From SHVO01 sp050250575 (GTDB lineage Bacteria; Pseudomonadota; Alphaproteobacteria; Rhodospirillales; Rhodospirillaceae): 64,000 nucleotides of DNA. Of this stretch, positions 62,837 to 64,000 are shown one piece after another. Made by a program: the position numbers and the translations under genes. The stretch covers positions 268,149 through 332,148 of the forward strand of contig JBFWOJ010000002.1 in the NCBI GenBank assembly GCA_050250575.1, read 5' to 3'. A model generated the notes under the pieces. That model saw only the letters and a program-made list of their open reading frames with translations. It searched no databases and was not told the DNA's origin. Position 1 is the first letter of the stretch; every line of letters begins with the position of its first letter.

Positions 62837-63715
62837 TTAGGCTCGTGACGATGCAATTAGTTCGCGGAAATCTGCTTCGCACAAAATGCGAATTCTCTGA
62901 CCCTTCAATATCAGGGTCTCCGCCTTGCGATGCTTAGTGCTCTTGGAATGCCCCGCGAGAGCGCTGATATCTTGGTTGCCAACAACCAATATCGTTGTCC
63001 GCATTGTCACGTTATCACCAACTTCGCAGCCCGCGTCCGAAGCTATACTTTCAGCCTGAGCCCGCGGCATGCCGAGGGAACCTGTGAATACTATGACCTC
63101 CCCTTTTAGCGGACCGTTGCTCGATGGCTGTTTTCGATTGTCCTCACCGCCATTCGGCGAGGTTAGAAGCCCAACACGGATAGGCTCCTCTACCTTGGCG
63201 AGCCAGTCCGAAAGACTCACGCCGGTCTGAGTGATCGCGGCGACCATGACTGCACCCGCTGCCTTGGCATCCTCAAGAGCATCGTGCGCACGGTATGTAT
63301 AGCCAATGCTCTTACACACATTGGTGAGCCCGTATCCGCGCGCAGCAAATTTATCCCAGGCACGTCGAGCAACGCGAGCCGAGTCCAGCCATGTACAGGA
63401 CGGAAGCAGTACCTTGTGCCTCGCTGCCGCCTGTGAGAGGGCGGCCCGATCAAAGTGGGTGTGGCAAACAACGACCGCTCCCGCTACGAAAGCCCGCAAT
63501 CGGCTTTCAAGAGCAGGAAACAACGGCGCGTCGCGCACGGTTTCTTCGTCAATGCCGTGGATGGAGACGTTTACGGGATCGAAGTGGTCCGCAGGGTCGA
63601 CGTATGTCACCCACTCTTCGACCAGCTTCAGGGACGAATAACGCGCAACGCCGATCTGGCAAATCGACGCCATATTCGGGTTCGCAGTTTCAACATCGAC
63701 CGCGACAAAATCCAC
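62837..63715 (-). CDS. DEDDh 3'-5' exonuclease with C-terminal BRCT domain
   Basis: A 292-residue protein. The exonuclease domain (about 1-165) has Exo I DVETAN, Exo II around CHTHFDRAAL and Exo III AHDALEDAKAAG, so the DEDDh set is complete, as in the polymerase III epsilon subunit. Residues about 203-288 form a BRCT domain (LKGEVIVFTGSLGMPRAQAESIASDAGCEV). The GTG at 63715 was chosen because GGGAG precedes it by eight bases and relatives begin with the same MDFVAVDVETAN pattern; a TTG ten codons upstream is possible. DNA repair or defence are both open. Confidence 0.88.
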   Translation of the reverse strand: MDFVAVDVETANPNMASICQIGVARYSSLKLVEEWVTYVDPADHFDPVNVSIHGIDEETVRDAPLFPALESRLRAFVAGAVVVCHTHFDRAALSQAAARHKVLLPSCTWLDSARVARRAWDKFAARGYGLTNVCKSIGYTYRAHDALEDAKAAGAVMVAAITQTGVSLSDWLAKVEEPIRVGLLTSPNGGEDNRKQPSSNGPLKGEVIVFTGSLGMPRAQAESIASDAGCEVGDNVTMRTTILVVGNQDISALAGHSKSTKHRKAETLILKGQRIRILCEADFRELIASSRA

Positions 63716-63854
63716 GACCGGTTCTCCCGCCCCTATCGGGAACAAGGATGCAAAATCAGCGCCCAGGTTGCGAGGCTAAATCGTCGCAATCTGCTTCCAA
63801 ATTGCTTCCAAATCCTCGCGGGAAATCTCCGCGAAAATTCCGAGCGCAGCTAAA

Positions 63855-63985
63855 TTATTGAAAAGACTCTGCTAAATGGTGCCGACGCGCGGAATTGAAC
63901 CGCGGGCCTACTGATTACGAATTATATAGGTCAAGCAATACCACGGTTTACCCATTATCCTCACCATCTATCAAGTTATTGAAAA
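63855..63985 (+). repeat. Direct repeats flanking the tRNA fragment
   Basis: TTATTGAAAA followed by GACT or TACT occurs at 63855-63868 and at 63976-63989, 13 of 14 bases alike. The copies lie on either side of the tRNA fragment and may be integrase arm sites or remains of earlier insertions. Confidence 0.5.
63877..63921 (-). other. 3' fragment of tRNA-Thr(CGT), probable attachment site
   Basis: Read on the minus strand, the piece runs from the anticodon loop TTCGTAA through TCAGT, the variable bases, the T-arm CGCGG-TTCAATT-CCGCG, the acceptor strand CGTCGGC and the encoded ACCA. The 5' half of a tRNA (acceptor GCCGACG, D-arm, 5' anticodon stem) is absent: the bases before the loop are TATAA instead of ACTGA. 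A clean cut at the anticodon loop is where tyrosine integrases cross over. The geometry puts the inserted element to the right, beyond base 63922. Confidence 0.8.
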
Positions 63986-64000
63986 TACTGATTTTATCAA

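Noticed and set aside
63877..63965. A complete tRNA gene at the right edge
   Set aside because: The 3' half is exact, but no matching acceptor 5' strand, D-arm or 5' anticodon stem exists in the bases before it.

Overview
The window reads as a GC-rich alphaproteobacterial chromosome. Pointers to this are the heme-responsive Fur-family regulator Irr with a recognisable Irr box, a Caulobacter/sphingomonad-style TonB-dependent receptor, a zinc-finger DinB, a SufE/ArfB pair and CO-dehydrogenase-type cox genes. An order cannot be fixed from sequence reading alone. Coding density is high, many genes overlap by 4 bp (ATGA, GTGA, TTGA), and GTG/TTG starts are common.

Left part (1-21 kb): the N-terminus of a class A penicillin-binding protein, a DNA-alkylation-repair HEAT protein, an RraA-family aldolase-like protein, a large TonB receptor, an exported FAM173-like methyltransferase, an APC permease, a DEAD-box helicase behind a strong promoter and long leader, and a TPP riboswitch with thiC. 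Next come mtgA, a single-domain response regulator, and a leftward run dinB-coxG-coxS-coxM-isomerase-nadX that lacks the molybdenum subunit coxL. An MsbA-type ABC exporter follows.

Middle (21-42 kb): arfB, a 1021-residue metzincin protease with six pre-peptidase C-terminal (PPC) repeats and no signal peptide, sufE, PAS/EAL signalling proteins, and a seven-gene leftward run (fasciclin, FAH hydrolase, oppBCDF, ggt) that looks like gamma-glutamyl peptide uptake and cleavage without a binding protein. A MarR gene is bracketed by two near-identical palindromic operators and is followed by a cyclic-nucleotide-binding/TPR protein. Then come glpK and a double cold-shock-domain protein.

Right part (42-64 kb): irr followed by an Irr box and promoter, then rubrerythrin, a two-[4Fe-4S] CCG-domain protein and a DUF3501 protein. 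This is the best candidate for a poorly described functional unit. Further right are pabB-pabC, scoAB, a sirtuin, a phosphatase/fructosamine-kinase pair that suggests protein deglycation, the tesA/ybbA/ybbP trio and a BI-1 membrane protein. The last 2 kb is visibly more A/T-rich. It holds an unknown basic protein, a DEDDh exonuclease-BRCT protein, and a 45-bp 3' fragment of tRNA-Thr(CGT) cut at the anticodon loop. That fragment is the signature of an integration site, with the island probably extending to the right of the window. No rRNA, intact tRNA, CRISPR array, insertion sequence or replication origin was seen.
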